Source: Anaerolineales bacterium (GTDB lineage Bacteria > Chloroflexota > Anaerolineae > Anaerolineales > UBA6663). From it: DNA of 64,000 bases. This document shows positions 22,053 to 30,581 of this stretch, piece after piece (position 1 is the first letter of the stretch; every line of letters begins with the position of its first letter). The translations under genes were made by a program, and so were the position numbers. Location: assembly GCA_020850595.1 (NCBI GenBank), contig JADZEK010000109.1, forward strand, positions 1-64,000. Reading direction: 5' to 3'. The notes under the pieces are model-generated. The model saw nothing but the letters and a program-made list of their open reading frames with translations, searched no databases and was not told the origin of the DNA.

Positions 22053-23738
22053 ATGCCAGCTGGGCCGACGCCTGCTCCCCCGCCCGCGAACGACCCCGCC
22101 GGTCGGTTGGCAGGCGGGCCTGCGCCCGAATTGGTGGCGACAGCCTACCTGCGCGAAGTGCGCGACCAGGTTGGCTTATACCGGGGAATGAGCCAGGCGG
22201 ACCTGGCCCATGTAGTCATGCTGCTGGAAGCCGGCCTGGTGCCACGCGAGGCCGGTGGGGCCTTGCTGGCGGCGCTGCTCGCTATGCACCCCGACCCGCC
22301 ACTGGACTTCGTGCTCGACCCGGCCCAAGGCGACTTGTATTCGAACCGCGAAGCCTACCTGCGCATGCTCACGCCGGCAGCCGGCTGGCTGTCGGTTGGC
22401 CGCGCTCGGCGCGAGGCGACAACGGTGGGCTGGCGCCTGGCCGTCCGCGAGCGACTGCTGGCCCTGGCCGGTGCGCTCGCGCAGTGCGCCCAGGCGGTCC
22501 TGATCCGAGCCGAAGCCGAGCGTGCCACGCTCTTCCCCGACTACACCTACCTGCAGCCGGCCCAACCCACCACCTTTGGGCATTACCTGCTGACCTTCGC
22601 GTACCCGCTGCTGCGCGACCTCGATCGGCTGCGCGCAGCCTACCCGCGCGCCAACGCCAGCCCGGCCGGCTCGGGCAGCGTCAACGGCAGCCGCCTGCCG
22701 CTGGACCGCGGTCGGCTGGCTGATCTGTTGGGCTGCGATACCGTCATCACCCACACTCGCGACGCGATGTGGCAGGCCGATGGCCCCATCGAGCTGGCCG
22801 CGCTGATTAGCGCCGCGCTAGTCAACCTCGATCGTTTGGCCGAGGACTTGCAGCTCTTCGCCACGGCCGAGTTTGGGCTGGTGGCCCTGGCCGACCGCCA
22901 CTCGCGCACCAGCGTCATCATGCCGCAGAAAAAGAACCCCTACGCCCTGGCCTACCTGCGCGGCCTGTGCGGCGAGGCGATCGGCACGCTGGCGGCCATG
23001 GCGGCTGTCGGCAAGACCCCCTCCGGCCAGATAGACAGCCGCCTGTTCGTCTACGGGACCATCCCGCGCGCGCTGGACAGCACAGCCGGCGCGGCGCGCC
23101 TGATGACGGACGTGGTGCGCGGCCTCCAGGTAGACGCCGGGCGCAGCACGCGGCGCGCCGCCGAAGATTTTCTCGGCGCCACCGACCTGGCAGAGGTCGT
23201 CATGCTGCACGCCGGCCTCGACTACAAGACGGCGCACGGCCTGGTGGCCCGGGCGGTGCGCGAAGCGCTGGAAACCGGCGCGACGACCCTCAGCGCGGGC
23301 AGGCTCGACGCCGCGGCGCTGGCGATGCTGGGGCGCCCCCTTGGCCTTACCCCGGAAGCTGTGGCTGAGGCGCTTGACCCGGCCCGGATTGTGGCGGCGC
23401 GCAGCGGTCTGGGCGGCGCCGCGCTGCCGGCCGTCATGCAGATGATCGCGGAGTGCCGCGAGGCGTTAGCCGACCATGCCCGCTGGCGCGCCCAGGCAGA
23501 GGCGCGGCTGGCCGCGGCCGAGACCGGCCTGCTGATGGCCGTCGCCGCCCACAAGTTAGCCGGCGCCCGGCCGGCCGAAGAAGCAACTCCGTCGGAGCCT
23601 GGCGCGGACTCACCGGGGGCGCACCTCCCGGCCGGCGCCCCGCCTGAACTGCGCCAGCCGCCGTCGCTCGACGACATCGCCGATTTCGTCTTCAAAGACT
23701 TGCCCCGGCCGCCCAACCGGCGCCGCTGGAGCCAGTAG
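22053..23738 (+). CDS. Argininosuccinate-lyase-like member of the aspartase/fumarase superfamily; candidate CoM-pathway lyase
   Basis: 561 residues, longer than ArgH (about 460) because of an Ala/Pro-rich C-terminal extension from about residue 475. Superfamily signature 'RTSVIMPQKKNPYALAY' (GSxxMPxKxNP type) is present with 'YLQPAQPTTFGHYLL' and 'SGSVNGSRLPLDR' in the right order. In Xanthobacter, XcbC1 of this superfamily eliminates phosphate from phosphosulfolactate to give sulfoacrylate, and XcbD1 is a second member. Position between comA/mtrH and the P450 suggests one of those roles rather than arginine synthesis. Confidence 0.75.
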   Translation: MPAGPTPAPPPANDPAGRLAGGPAPELVATAYLREVRDQVGLYRGMSQADLAHVVMLLEAGLVPREAGGALLAALLAMHPDPPLDFVLDPAQGDLYSNREAYLRMLTPAAGWLSVGRARREATTVGWRLAVRERLLALAGALAQCAQAVLIRAEAERATLFPDYTYLQPAQPTTFGHYLLTFAYPLLRDLDRLRAAYPRANASPAGSGSVNGSRLPLDRGRLADLLGCDTVITHTRDAMWQADGPIELAALISAALVNLDRLAEDLQLFATAEFGLVALADRHSRTSVIMPQKKNPYALAYLRGLCGEAIGTLAAMAAVGKTPSGQIDSRLFVYGTIPRALDSTAGAARLMTDVVRGLQVDAGRSTRRAAEDFLGATDLAEVVMLHAGLDYKTAHGLVARAVREALETGATTLSAGRLDAAALAMLGRPLGLTPEAVAEALDPARIVAARSGLGGAALPAVMQMIAECREALADHARWRAQAEARLAAAETGLLMAVAAHKLAGARPAEEATPSEPGADSPGAHLPAGAPPELRQPPSLDDIADFVFKDLPRPPNRRRWSQ

Positions 23739-23772
23739 CCCGCCGCCGCCCCGGCCTGCCTGGAGGCCGACA

Positions 23773-25002
23773 ATGACAAACCCCGCTGCCAACCCCCTCA
23801 GCCTGTCCAACCTCCTGCGGCCCGAAGTCCGGGCCGATCCGTACCCTTTCTACCGGACCCTGCGCACCGAAGACCCGGTTCACTGGGATGAGGCGCTGGG
23901 TTTCTGGGTGCTCACGCGCTACGCCGACGTCGCGCGTGCCTTTCAAGATCCGCGCTTCTCCCGGGCGCAGGGCTTAATGGCCGGGTTCCATCGGCTGCCG
24001 GCCGCCGAGCAGCAGATCGCCGAGCCTGTCTATCACGCCTTCTCCCAGGCGATGCCCTACGCCGACCCGCCCTATCACACCCGGCTGCGCGGGCTGGTCA
24101 ACAAATCCTTCACCCCGCGCGTCGTAGAGCGCATGCGGCCCGTCATTCAGCGCGTCATTAACGACCTGCTAGATTCCGCCGCAGCGATGGGCGGCATGGA
24201 CGTAATCCCCGACCTGGCGTACCCGCTGCCCATTATCGTCATTGCCGAGCTGCTGGGGTTGCCGGTCGAAGACCGCCAGCGCTTCAAGACCTGGTCGGCC
24301 GATGCCTTCGCCGTCCTGGGCGTCGTCCGCCATTCGCCCGACCTGATGGCCAGCGCCGCCCGCAGTATGGCCGAAATGTCGGACTACATCCTGGCGCTCA
24401 GCCACGAACGCCGCCTGCGGCCCCAAGAAGATTTGCTGACGGCGCTGGCGACCGTGGCGGAGGCCGGCGACCGCCTGACACACGGCGAATTAGTCGCCAA
24501 CGTCAGCATCCTGCTGGCCGCCGGGCACGAGACGACCTCCAACGTCATCGGCAACGGCCTGCTGGCCCTGCTGTGCCATCCCGACCAACTTCAGCGGCTG
24601 CGTGACAACCCTGCGCTCGCCGAGTCTGCCGTCAACGAGGTGATGCGCTACGACAATGCCGTGCAAGTCGTATACCGTTCGACCGTTGACGAAGTTGATT
24701 TTGGTGACAGGCGCATCGGCCCGGGGCAGCTCGTCAACATGGTCGTCGGCGCGGCGAATCGAGACCCCGAACGGTTCTCCAGCCCAGACGTGTTCGATAT
24801 TACGCGCGACGAGGGCAAGCACGTCGGTTTCGGCCTGGGCATCCACTTCTGCATCGGGGCGCCGCTGGCGCGCCTGGAGATCCAAATGGCCTTCACGTCG
24901 CTGCTGCAGCGCTTTCCCAACTTGCGGCTGGCCGCGGAAACCCTGGAGTGGCAGGCGCACCCCACCTTCCGCGGTCTGCGGTCCTTGCCGGTTGCGCTTT
25001 AG
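23773..25002 (+). CDS. Cytochrome P450
   Basis: 409 residues, soluble bacterial type. The I-helix carries 'AAGHETTSN', the ExxR helix 'NEVMRYDN', and the heme loop 'FGLGIHFCIGAPLARLE' with Cys360 as heme thiolate. Most similar in style to CYP107-like enzymes. No ferredoxin or ferredoxin reductase gene is adjacent, so electrons must come from elsewhere. It lies between the two putative CoM-pathway lyases. P450s can hydroxylate or O/S-demethylate small molecules, so it may act on the methylated substrate or a CoM derivative. This is speculative. Confidence 0.92.
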   Translation: MTNPAANPLSLSNLLRPEVRADPYPFYRTLRTEDPVHWDEALGFWVLTRYADVARAFQDPRFSRAQGLMAGFHRLPAAEQQIAEPVYHAFSQAMPYADPPYHTRLRGLVNKSFTPRVVERMRPVIQRVINDLLDSAAAMGGMDVIPDLAYPLPIIVIAELLGLPVEDRQRFKTWSADAFAVLGVVRHSPDLMASAARSMAEMSDYILALSHERRLRPQEDLLTALATVAEAGDRLTHGELVANVSILLAAGHETTSNVIGNGLLALLCHPDQLQRLRDNPALAESAVNEVMRYDNAVQVVYRSTVDEVDFGDRRIGPGQLVNMVVGAANRDPERFSSPDVFDITRDEGKHVGFGLGIHFCIGAPLARLEIQMAFTSLLQRFPNLRLAAETLEWQAHPTFRGLRSLPVAL

Positions 25003-25068
25003 GCCGCCTGGCTGCATGATCCGTCTGTCGCCCGGCCGCCCCGCGGCCGCTGCCTGGAGTCTGCTGTC

Positions 25069-26448
25069 ATGCCCGCCCACCTGGCCGAATCGCTGATCTA
25101 CCGCAACGCCTGGGGCACTCCTGAGATCCATGCGTTGTTCGACGACGAACCGCGCACCCGCGCCTGGCTGGAGATCCTGGCAACCCTGGCCGAGGCTCAG
25201 GCCGAGGTGGGGCTGATCCCGCCGTTGGCCGCGGGGCAGGTGGCTCGCGCCTGCCGCGAACTGCCGCTCGATGCCGCGTTTTTCGATGAAGTGCGCCGCG
25301 GCTATGAATCCACCAACCATTCGACCCTCGGCCTCATCCAGGCCGTGCAGCGCCGCTGCCCCGGCGACGCCGGCGAATGGGTGTACTACGGCGCGACCGT
25401 CCAAGACATCACCGATACCTGGATGATGATGACCCTGCGGCAGGTGGCGGGCCTGGTCGCGCGCGACCTGCGGGCGACGGAAGGCAACCTGCTCGGTCTG
25501 GCACAGGCCCACCGCGATACCGTGATGGCTGGGCGCACCCACGGCCAGCCGGGCCTGCCTATCACCTTCGGCTTCAAGGCCGCCGTGTGGGCCAGTGAAA
25601 CGCGCCGTCACCTCCATCGCCTGCGCGACCTGGCGCCCCGGCTGGGTGTCGGGCAACTGGCCGGCGGCGTCGGGAGCCTGTCGTCCCTCGGCCCGCGCGG
25701 GCTGGAACTGCAAGCGACGTTCCTGGCGCGTCTGGGCCTGCGCGCGCCCGACATCACCTGGACCACGGCGCGCGATGTGGTCGTCGAGTGGTTTCAACTC
25801 CTGACGCTCATCGCCGGCACGGCCGACAAGATCGGCCATGAAGTCTACAACTTGCAGCGGCCCGAGATCGGCGAGTTGAGCGAGGGCTTTGTGCCTGGCA
25901 CGGTCGGCAGCATAACCATGCCCCACAAGCGAAACCCGGAGATCGCCGAACACCTGGGCACGCTGGCGCGCGTCATTCGCTACAACACGGCCCTGGTGGC
26001 CGAAAGTCAGGTTCACGATCACGAGCGCGACGGGCGCGCCTGGAAGGCCGAATGGGCCGTCTTGGCCGAAACCTGCTTGACCGCCGCCAAGCTCCTGGCT
26101 CTGACACAGACGCTGACGGCCCACCTGATCGTCCATCCCGAGCGGATGCTGGCTAACCTGGAAGCGACGCGTGGCTTCATCCTGTCCGAGGCCGTCATGC
26201 TGGCGCTGGCCGAGAGGGTCGGCAAACAGAGTGCGCACACGCTCGTTTACGAGACGAGCATGCGCGCGCACCAGACCGGCCAGACTCTCAAGCGCGCCAT
26301 CCTGGAGAACGACGACCTCCGCAAGTATTTCTCGGCCGAGGCCCTTGACGGCCTCTTCGACTACCGCCGCCACGTCGGCCTGTGCGGCCCGTTGGTGGAT
26401 CGGATCGTGGAGCGCGCCCGGGACGAGCGCGCCACGGAGGATCAATGA
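25069..26448 (+). CDS. Adenylosuccinate-lyase-like member of the aspartase/fumarase superfamily; candidate CoM-pathway lyase
   Basis: 459 residues, normal length for PurB/3-carboxymuconate cycloisomerase relatives. Signature 'GTVGSITMPHKRNPEIAEHL' (GSSxMPxKxN type) and 'STNHSTLGLIQAV', 'YGATVQDITDTW', 'GRTHGQPGLPITFGFK' are in the usual places, as are paired active-site histidines. Together with the protein at 22053 it recreates the XcbC1/XcbD1 pair of bacterial CoM synthesis; which one eliminates phosphate cannot be told from sequence. A purine role is less likely because no other pur gene is near. The stop overlaps the next ATG. Confidence 0.8.
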   Translation: MPAHLAESLIYRNAWGTPEIHALFDDEPRTRAWLEILATLAEAQAEVGLIPPLAAGQVARACRELPLDAAFFDEVRRGYESTNHSTLGLIQAVQRRCPGDAGEWVYYGATVQDITDTWMMMTLRQVAGLVARDLRATEGNLLGLAQAHRDTVMAGRTHGQPGLPITFGFKAAVWASETRRHLHRLRDLAPRLGVGQLAGGVGSLSSLGPRGLELQATFLARLGLRAPDITWTTARDVVVEWFQLLTLIAGTADKIGHEVYNLQRPEIGELSEGFVPGTVGSITMPHKRNPEIAEHLGTLARVIRYNTALVAESQVHDHERDGRAWKAEWAVLAETCLTAAKLLALTQTLTAHLIVHPERMLANLEATRGFILSEAVMLALAERVGKQSAHTLVYETSMRAHQTGQTLKRAILENDDLRKYFSAEALDGLFDYRRHVGLCGPLVDRIVERARDERATEDQ

Positions 26449-27044
26449 CGCTGAACTCTGCCCCGGCGTGGAGAATCGCCGGCCTCTATTTCGAGGCGTG
26501 TAACTGCGCATTGGTCTGCCCGTGTTACTCCACCCAGCCGCCCACATACGGCTTCTGCGAGGGCAACTGTGCCTGGCACGTCCAACACGGCCATTTCGGC
26601 GCAACGGCGCTCGACGGGCTGAACGTGATCATGGTCCAGCGCTGTGACGGCTTCATGCGCGAGACCCACTGGCAATGCTGGTTCTACATTGACGACCGCG
26701 CCACACCTGAACAGTTCGATGCCCTGACCGGCATCTTCAGTCTGCGGGTGGGGGGACACCTGGCCAAGACCTTCAGCAAACTGTGGGAGGTGCGGCGAGT
26801 CGAGCCAGCGGCCATCGCGATGAAACTCGACGGCTGGCAGCACCGCGCGACTGTGCTGGGCCGGCTGGGGCTGGCCGTCGGCCTCTTGAAGCCCGAGGCC
26901 GGACCGACCCTGTGTCGCGTGCCGAATACGCCCGGCGTGGCCGCCCTGGCTGAAGAAGACTGGTTCGACGATGGCGCCATGCAGTTTGATCACCGGGGCA
27001 AGAACGCCCTGACGACGACCTTTGCGTATCACTCCGACCAGTAG
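26445..27044 (+). CDS. DUF1326-family protein
   Basis: 199 residues from the ATG at 26445 (GGAGG upstream, overlapping the preceding stop). Signature N-terminus 'FEACNCALVCPCYSTQPPTYGFCEGNCAW' has clustered cysteines (CNCxxxCPC), characteristic of DUF1326. 'WQCWFYIDDRA' and 'GGHLAKTFSKLWEV' follow. DUF1326 genes usually pair with DUF2182 membrane-protein genes, as here (next gene). The Cys cluster suggests metal or heme binding; copper handling has been proposed for some pairs, but no function is firmly established. Presence inside a CoM cluster is unusual. Confidence 0.82.
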   Translation: MTLNSAPAWRIAGLYFEACNCALVCPCYSTQPPTYGFCEGNCAWHVQHGHFGATALDGLNVIMVQRCDGFMRETHWQCWFYIDDRATPEQFDALTGIFSLRVGGHLAKTFSKLWEVRRVEPAAIAMKLDGWQHRATVLGRLGLAVGLLKPEAGPTLCRVPNTPGVAALAEEDWFDDGAMQFDHRGKNALTTTFAYHSDQ

Positions 27045-27050
27045 CCCACG

Positions 27051-27824
27051 ATGAATCCAGCCGGGCTTTCCCCGCACTCACGCCGCGACCGGTGGCTGGT
27101 GTTGTTCGGCCTGGTTGGCATCACGGTCGTGGCCTGGGCCTACCTGCTGCAATCCGGCCGGGGCATGCGCATAGAGGCCGTGATGCCGCCGGCGGGCGCG
27201 GAGCCGGTCTTCGAATGGACGCCGACGCTGGCGATGTGGAGCGTGATGATGGTGGCGATGATGCTCCCGTCGGCCGCGCCGGCTATCTTGCTGTTTGACG
27301 CGATCAGCCGCCAGTCTGAGCCGCCGCTGCCGCTGGCAGTGCCGGTCTTCACCTTTGGCTACCTGGCCGGCTGGATCGCCTTCAGCTTGTTGGCGACTCT
27401 GGCGCAGTCGGCCTTGTATTCAGCCGCGCTGCTGTCGCCCGCGATGAGCATCGTCAATCCGGCCTGGAGCGGCGCCCTGCTGGTCGCCGCCGGCCTCTTT
27501 CAATGGACGCCCCTCAAATCGGCCTGCCTGAGCCGCTGCCGCTCGCCGCGGAGTCTGTTCATGACTGAATGGCGCGGTGGGCTGAGCGGCGCGTTCCGCC
27601 TGGGGCTGAAGCACAGCGGCTATTGCCTGGGCTGCTGTGGGCTGCTGATGGCGCTGCTCTTCGTCGTTGGCAGCCTGAATCTTATCTGGGTCGCCGTAGT
27701 AGCGACTGGTGTGTTGGTCGAAAAACTCGCGCCGTCGGGCCGATGGATTAGCCGTATCGCCGGCGTCCTCCTGTTCGCGCTCGGGGTCTGGCACATTCTC
27801 CAGCCGGCGATCGTCAATCGCTGA
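27051..27824 (+). CDS. DUF2182 integral membrane protein (predicted metal-binding)
   Basis: 257 residues with about 6 membrane helices. Family signature: 'MWSVMMVAMMLPSAAP', 'FQWTPLKSACLSRCRSP', 'LKHSGYCLGCCGLLMALLF' and 'GSLNLIWVA' with a later Glu-Lys. The paired Cys motifs lie at membrane faces and could bind metal. It follows DUF1326 by 6 bases and belongs to the same operon. It may load copper or another metal for a cuproenzyme, conceivably the cbb3 oxidase at 6901, but this is inference. Confidence 0.82.
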   Translation: MNPAGLSPHSRRDRWLVLFGLVGITVVAWAYLLQSGRGMRIEAVMPPAGAEPVFEWTPTLAMWSVMMVAMMLPSAAPAILLFDAISRQSEPPLPLAVPVFTFGYLAGWIAFSLLATLAQSALYSAALLSPAMSIVNPAWSGALLVAAGLFQWTPLKSACLSRCRSPRSLFMTEWRGGLSGAFRLGLKHSGYCLGCCGLLMALLFVVGSLNLIWVAVVATGVLVEKLAPSGRWISRIAGVLLFALGVWHILQPAIVNR

Positions 27825-27833
27825 GCGCCAAGC

Positions 27834-28823
27834 ATGCCTGCGCGTTTTCCGCTCGCCCTCCTTCCCACGCCCCTCGTCGAAGCCCCGCGCCTCTCGCAGG
27901 CGCTCGGCGGGCCGCGCCTGCTGATCAAGCGTGACGACCTGACGGGCTTCGCCCTGGGCGGCAACAAGGTGCGCGGGCTGGAGTATTACCTGGCCGAGGC
28001 CCTGGCGCAGGGCGCCGACGTCCTCGTGACCGGGGCCGGACCGCAGTCAAATCACGTCCGGGTGACGGTGGCGGCGGCGCGCGTGGCCGGGCTGGAGGCG
28101 GTGGCGGTCATCCACGGCGAGCGCCCGCCCGTGGCGCTGGGCAACTTGCTGCTCGACGAGCTGCTGGGCGCCGAGCTGCGCTTCACCGGTTCACCCGACC
28201 GCGCGCAGGTTGATGTCGAGATTGAGCGCGTGGGTGCTGAGCTGGCGGCGGCTGGCCGGCGGCCTTACCTGATCCCGCGCGGCGGGGCCTCGGCGTTGGG
28301 GGCGCTGGGCTACCTGGCCGCCGTGTCGGAGCTTGGCGCGCAACTCGCCGAGCTGGGCGCACGCCCAGCCTGGCTGGTGCTGGCGACCGGGTCATGTGGC
28401 ACCCAGGCCGGCCTGCTGGCGGGCATCAAGCTCTTCGGCGCGCCCTACCGCCTGCTGGGCATTACCGTGAGCCGGCCGGTGGCGGAGTGCTGCGAGCGCA
28501 TCACGCGCCTGGCGATCGCGGCGGCTGCGCTGGCGGAGAGTCCCATCACGGTCCTGTCCGAGGACGTCGTTGTCCGTGACGGCTACATCGGCGCGGGCTA
28601 CGGCATTCCCAGCCCGGAGGCGGCCGCCGCTATCCGTCTGGCCGCCCGCACCGAGGGCCTCTTTCTCGACCCAACCTACACCGGCAAGGGCCTGGCCGGG
28701 CTGATCGGCGAGATCAAGAGCGGGCGCTTGTCGCCGGACGACACCGTAATCTATTTGCACACCGGCGGCGAGCCGGGCCTGCTGGCCCACCCTGAAGTCG
28801 CCGGCCTGGAGGCGCTGGCCTGA
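27834..28823 (+). CDS. PLP-dependent D-cysteine desulfhydrase/ACC deaminase-like enzyme; candidate last CoM step (XcbE1-like)
   Basis: 329 residues, fold type II PLP enzyme. The PLP lysine is Lys45 in 'LGGNKVRGLEYYL'; 'GAGPQSNHVRVTVAAA', 'IPRGGASALGALGY' and 'TGSCGTQAGLLAG' match the family, and 'LHTGGEPGLLAH' is the conserved C-terminal loop. In Xanthobacter Py2 XcbE1 of this family is the proposed late enzyme of CoM formation after sulfoacrylate. With ComA and two superfamily lyases within 9 kb, that role is more likely than amino-acid catabolism. It ends the CoM set 39 bases before a kinase gene. Confidence 0.82.
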   Translation: MPARFPLALLPTPLVEAPRLSQALGGPRLLIKRDDLTGFALGGNKVRGLEYYLAEALAQGADVLVTGAGPQSNHVRVTVAAARVAGLEAVAVIHGERPPVALGNLLLDELLGAELRFTGSPDRAQVDVEIERVGAELAAAGRRPYLIPRGGASALGALGYLAAVSELGAQLAELGARPAWLVLATGSCGTQAGLLAGIKLFGAPYRLLGITVSRPVAECCERITRLAIAAAALAESPITVLSEDVVVRDGYIGAGYGIPSPEAAAAIRLAARTEGLFLDPTYTGKGLAGLIGEIKSGRLSPDDTVIYLHTGGEPGLLAHPEVAGLEALA

Positions 28824-28862
28824 AGCTGCGCGCCGGTCGCCATCGGGCGGCGCGAGGACGCC

Positions 28863-30581
28863 ATGAGCGAAGCAATCAGCCCGCGTGTTGAAGCTCACCT
28901 GATCACCTCCCGGCGGGTGTGCGGCCTGCTGGTGGTGTACCGCTGGCTTAGCCTCGCCCCGGTGGTGGTGGCGCTGGCGAGCGCCAGCCTCACGCCGAAC
29001 CTGCCGCTCTCGCTGGCGGCCGCCGTCGCACTGAATCTGATCATCACCCTGGCTGCTCAGCCCGCCGGCGCCGCCCTGCGGCGCTGGCCGCTGCTGCTGC
29101 TGGGCGACCTGGCGCTGTGCGGTGGATTGATCTGGCTCAGCGGCGGCTGGGATTCGCCCTATTACCTCTACAGCTTCAGCCCCCTGCTGGCCGCCGCTTT
29201 CTTCTTCCAGTGGCGCGGCGCCATCCTCGGCGCCGCTGGGATGGCAGCCTTCTTCGCACTGGCCGGCTCCGGCCAGGCGGGCGCCGGCCCGGCCTGGCTC
29301 AAGTTGATCGAAGAACTGACCGGCTATTTCGTCATGGCCACCGTTTTCGGCTCTGCTGCCACCCTGCTGGCCCGCTACACAAAGTCTCTTGTCGAACTCA
29401 ACCGCGCTCATCGTGATCTGGAAGTCATCCACCAACTCACCCTCGCCCTCCAGAGCGCAGCCGACGTGGTGGAAGTGGAAGAATGCGTGCTGGAGGCGGT
29501 GACCAACGACCTGGGTTTCCCCCGCGCCGTGATTGCTCTAGTGGATCAGCAAGAGAATGTGCTGACTGCCTGGCTGGGCAAGGCGCGTGACGGGCGCGCC
29601 ATGTTTGCCGGCGGCCTGCCCCACCCAATCCGTTTGCCCCTCACGCCCGACGCCGGAGCGATCGCCCAGAGCCTGCTCGCCGGTCAAAGTCAACTGGCGG
29701 CCAACGGCCGCCTGACCTCGAACGAACAGGTAAACACCTACCTGGGGCCGGAGGCCTATCACATCTTCCCCTTGCAATTGCGCCAGCATCCCGTTGGTGT
29801 GCTGTTGGTAGACGCCTCGTCGGGTGATGACCCCTCCAGCCTGCATTCGCTGCACGCCGTTGGCAACCAGGCGGCCGTCGCGGTGGGGACCACCATGCTG
29901 TGTGTTGACCGGGCCCAGCGGCTAGCCGTGCAGGACGAGCGCATTCGTATTGCCCGCGAACTGCACGACACGGCCTCCCAATCGCTGTTCGGCATCGTCT
30001 TCGCGCTGGACGGCCTGGGCAAGCTGCTCCCCGATCAGCCGCAGATGGTTAAGGTAGAATTAGAGCAAGTGCGCGACTTGGCCGAGACCACGCGCGCACA
30101 AATGCGGCAATCCATCATGGATTTGTGGCCCTCGGCCCTGACGGCCGAAACTTTCGAGGCCGACCTGCGCCGTTTTGTGACCCAGACCTGCCGCGCCGGC
30201 GAGCTGCAAATGGACGTTCAAGTGCGCGGCGCCTTTGCCCGCCTCTCACCCCTCCACCGCCGCAGCCTGTATCGCATGGCCCAGGAGGCCCTGACCAACG
30301 TCGTCAAACACGCCCATGCCCGCCGCGCCGAGGTGCTGTTGGAAATCGGCGCCTCCCAGGCCAGCCTGTCGGTGCGCGACGACGGACGCGGCTTTGACCC
30401 GGCCGGCGCGCTGGCGCGTGAACGTGACCGAGAACGGTTTGGCCTGCGGGGCATTACCGAGCGCGCGGCCTCCCTCGGCGGCGTCTGCCAAGTGATTTCT
30501 GCCCCCGGAGCCGGCGCCACCGTGGTCACCAGCCTGCCGTTGACCGATGCCCACGAGCTTCCGCCGCCTCTGCGCCGATGA
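28863..30581 (+). CDS. Membrane sensor histidine kinase, NarL-type (HisKA_3) with GAF domain
   Basis: 572 residues. Six hydrophobic helices at residues about 20-180, a short coiled coil, a GAF-like domain at about 195-340, then HisKA_3 with phospho-acceptor His in 'RIARELHDTASQSLFG'. The ATPase carries 'ALTNVVKHAHARRA' (N box), 'VRDDGRGFDPAG' (G1) and 'RFGLRGITERAASLGG' (G2). Its stop overlaps the chelatase I start (ATGA), and the likely partner response regulator is at 33459, with the two chelatase genes between. The signal is unknown; GAF domains often bind small molecules or redox cofactors. Confidence 0.92.
   Translation: MSEAISPRVEAHLITSRRVCGLLVVYRWLSLAPVVVALASASLTPNLPLSLAAAVALNLIITLAAQPAGAALRRWPLLLLGDLALCGGLIWLSGGWDSPYYLYSFSPLLAAAFFFQWRGAILGAAGMAAFFALAGSGQAGAGPAWLKLIEELTGYFVMATVFGSAATLLARYTKSLVELNRAHRDLEVIHQLTLALQSAADVVEVEECVLEAVTNDLGFPRAVIALVDQQENVLTAWLGKARDGRAMFAGGLPHPIRLPLTPDAGAIAQSLLAGQSQLAANGRLTSNEQVNTYLGPEAYHIFPLQLRQHPVGVLLVDASSGDDPSSLHSLHAVGNQAAVAVGTTMLCVDRAQRLAVQDERIRIARELHDTASQSLFGIVFALDGLGKLLPDQPQMVKVELEQVRDLAETTRAQMRQSIMDLWPSALTAETFEADLRRFVTQTCRAGELQMDVQVRGAFARLSPLHRRSLYRMAQEALTNVVKHAHARRAEVLLEIGASQASLSVRDDGRGFDPAGALARERDRERFGLRGITERAASLGGVCQVISAPGAGATVVTSLPLTDAHELPPPLRR

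Noticed and set aside
19197-28823. Methanogenesis or methane oxidation
   Set aside because: No methyl-CoM reductase or full Mtr complex genes are present; CoM and MtrH alone do not imply either process.
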